From Limnochordaceae bacterium (GTDB taxonomy: Bacteria; Bacillota; Limnochordia; Limnochordales; Geochordaceae): a DNA stretch of 64,000 nucleotides. The stretch is taken from NCBI GenBank assembly GCA_014896295.1, contig JADBKR010000007.1, positions 310,001-374,000 on the forward strand, given 5' to 3'. Every line of letters starts with the position of its first letter. Position 1 is the first letter of the stretch. Under the pieces are notes generated by a model. That model did no database searches and was not told the DNA's origin. It saw only the letters and a program-made list of their open reading frames with translations. Positions 63,327-64,000 of the stretch are shown in pieces. The position numbers were made by a program, and so were the translations under genes.

Positions 63327-64000
63327 TCACCCGCCGGCGAGCGCCTCGGCCAGCGCTCCCAGGTCCTCGAACACGTAGTCCGGCCGTATCTCCGAGCGAT
63401 CGAGATCCTCCCGCCGGGTGATGCCGGTCAGCACCAGGGCGCTCGTCAAGCCGCCGCGGCGGGCAAAGGTGACGTCCGTGTCCAGACGGTCGCCGACCAC
63501 CACCACGTGGGAACGGTCCTCGCCCTCCCGCACCCCCAGCCGGGCAAGGGCCAGCTCCAGGATCGGCCGTTCGGGCTTGCCGACCACCACCGGCCGCACC
63601 CCGCTGCACGCCGCAACGGCCGCCACCAGCGCACCGCAACCCGGCACCACGCCCCCGTCCCGCGCAGGCACGGTGAGGTCGGGGTTGGTCGCGACGAACC
63701 GGCTCCCCGCCCGGATCGCCCGGCAGGCCGCCTCCAGCTTGGCGTAAGTGAACGATCGGTCGATGCCGACCACCACCGCCTGCACCCGTGCGGAGGGCAT
63801 ACCCACGGGCTGCCCGGCGGGCAGAGCCTCGATGCCCGCCTCGCGCAGGGCCTGGAAGAGACCGGCTTCCCCGACGGCCAGCACGCCCTCTCGGATCCCC
63901 TGGTCCACCAGGTAGCGGGCGGCGGCCATGCCGGACGAGACCACCTGGTGGCGTTCCAAAGGGATGCCGATCGCCCGCAGCTGCTCCAGGTAGGTTTCCA
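63327..64000 (-). CDS. HAD-IIA (NagD-like) phosphatase, N-terminus outside window
   Basis: About 224 codons are visible, running off the right edge. VVSSGMAAARYLVDQG, VVGIDRSFTYAKLEAA, FVATNPDLTVPARDG, VVVGKPERPILELAL and VVVGDRLDTDVTFARRGG are the NagD/p-nitrophenyl phosphatase signatures. It hydrolyses nucleotide or sugar phosphates. The motif I region lies beyond base 64000. Confidence 0.88.
   Translation of the reverse strand, partial: ETYLEQLRAIGIPLERHQVVSSGMAAARYLVDQGIREGVLAVGEAGLFQALREAGIEALPAGQPVGMPSARVQAVVVGIDRSFTYAKLEAACRAIRAGSRFVATNPDLTVPARDGGVVPGCGALVAAVAACSGVRPVVVGKPERPILELALARLGVREGEDRSHVVVVGDRLDTDVTFARRGGLTSALVLTGITRREDLDRSEIRPDYVFEDLGALAEALAGG

Noticed and set aside
1-64000. 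Mobile element, prophage, CRISPR array or defence island
   Set aside because: No transposase, integrase, terminal repeats, phage structural genes, Cas genes or spaced direct repeats were seen.

Overview
The window is G+C-rich (about 70% by eye) and densely coded on both strands, with short intergenic gaps and many 1-20 nt gene overlaps. Gene content (a GerMN-domain protein of spore-formers, MurB, the MEP-pathway enzyme Dxr, flavin-dependent ThyX, a ferredoxin-dependent 2-oxoacid oxidoreductase, PspA with PspAA/PspAB/HtpX, three c-di-GMP proteins) suggests a high-G+C, probably thermophilic or anaerobic/microaerobic Bacillota lineage such as Limnochordia, Symbiobacteriia or Thermaerobacter-like; an actinobacterial-type genome is less likely. 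No rRNA, tRNA, CRISPR array, insertion sequence or prophage was seen, and no gene-free stretch exceeds 300 bases.

Layout. 1-5.5 kb: truncated GAF/GGDEF protein, HD phosphohydrolase, rhomboid protease, FmdB zinc ribbon, lipoprotein, second HD protein. 5.5-11.2 kb: SDR, inositol-monophosphatase-like enzyme, a damaged P1 peptidase, coaBC, a truncated ornithine-cyclodeaminase relic and an internally deleted FAD amine/amino-acid oxidase. 11.4-16 kb: a complete Liv-type amino-acid ABC operon. 16-23 kb: aminotransferase, Zn-dehydrogenase, FAH-family hydrolase, ilvD, radical SAM protein, thyX. 23-27.4 kb: dxr, then htpX-pspAB converging on pspA-pspAA (envelope stress). 27.5-30.4 kb: sufB, a Rieske ferredoxin and murB. 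30.4-34.3 kb: cytochrome c maturation genes (ccmF, ccmH, TlpA-like). 34.4-38.3 kb: unknown protein, RibD-C reductase, DUF2630-like protein, sugar-type binding protein, Cof-type HAD phosphatase. 38.5-43 kb: second complete Liv operon. 43-47 kb: a heterodimeric ABC exporter pair. 47-54.5 kb: GerMN protein, GGDEF protein, thermonuclease, adenosine-specific kinase, DUF429, alpha/beta hydrolase, a large GAF/HD-GYP/GAF/GGDEF protein. 54.6-64 kb: MarR regulator divergent from a 37-aa membrane protein, korAB, glycosyltransferase, HEAT-like protein, RlmI-like methyltransferase, a RING-like/solute-binding fusion, and a truncated NagD-like phosphatase.

Most interesting signal: the marR promoter carries a perfect 13-bp palindrome (55191-55203), and a 12/13 copy lies at 27534-27546 in the sufB promoter. 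The MarR protein ends in a four-cysteine motif, so I propose an Fe-S-sensing MarR-type regulator of SufB that also controls itself. Also notable are a rhomboid gene whose only sensible start is ATT inside the divergent gene's -10 box, and a membrane-anchored RING-like/solute-binding fusion.

Caveat: about ten otherwise well-conserved genes are broken by single-base indels, several in short G/C runs (livM, ilvD, tlpA-like, gerMN, HAD, glycosyltransferase and others). That pattern suggests consensus errors more than real gene death, except in the 7-11 kb region, where larger deletions also occur.
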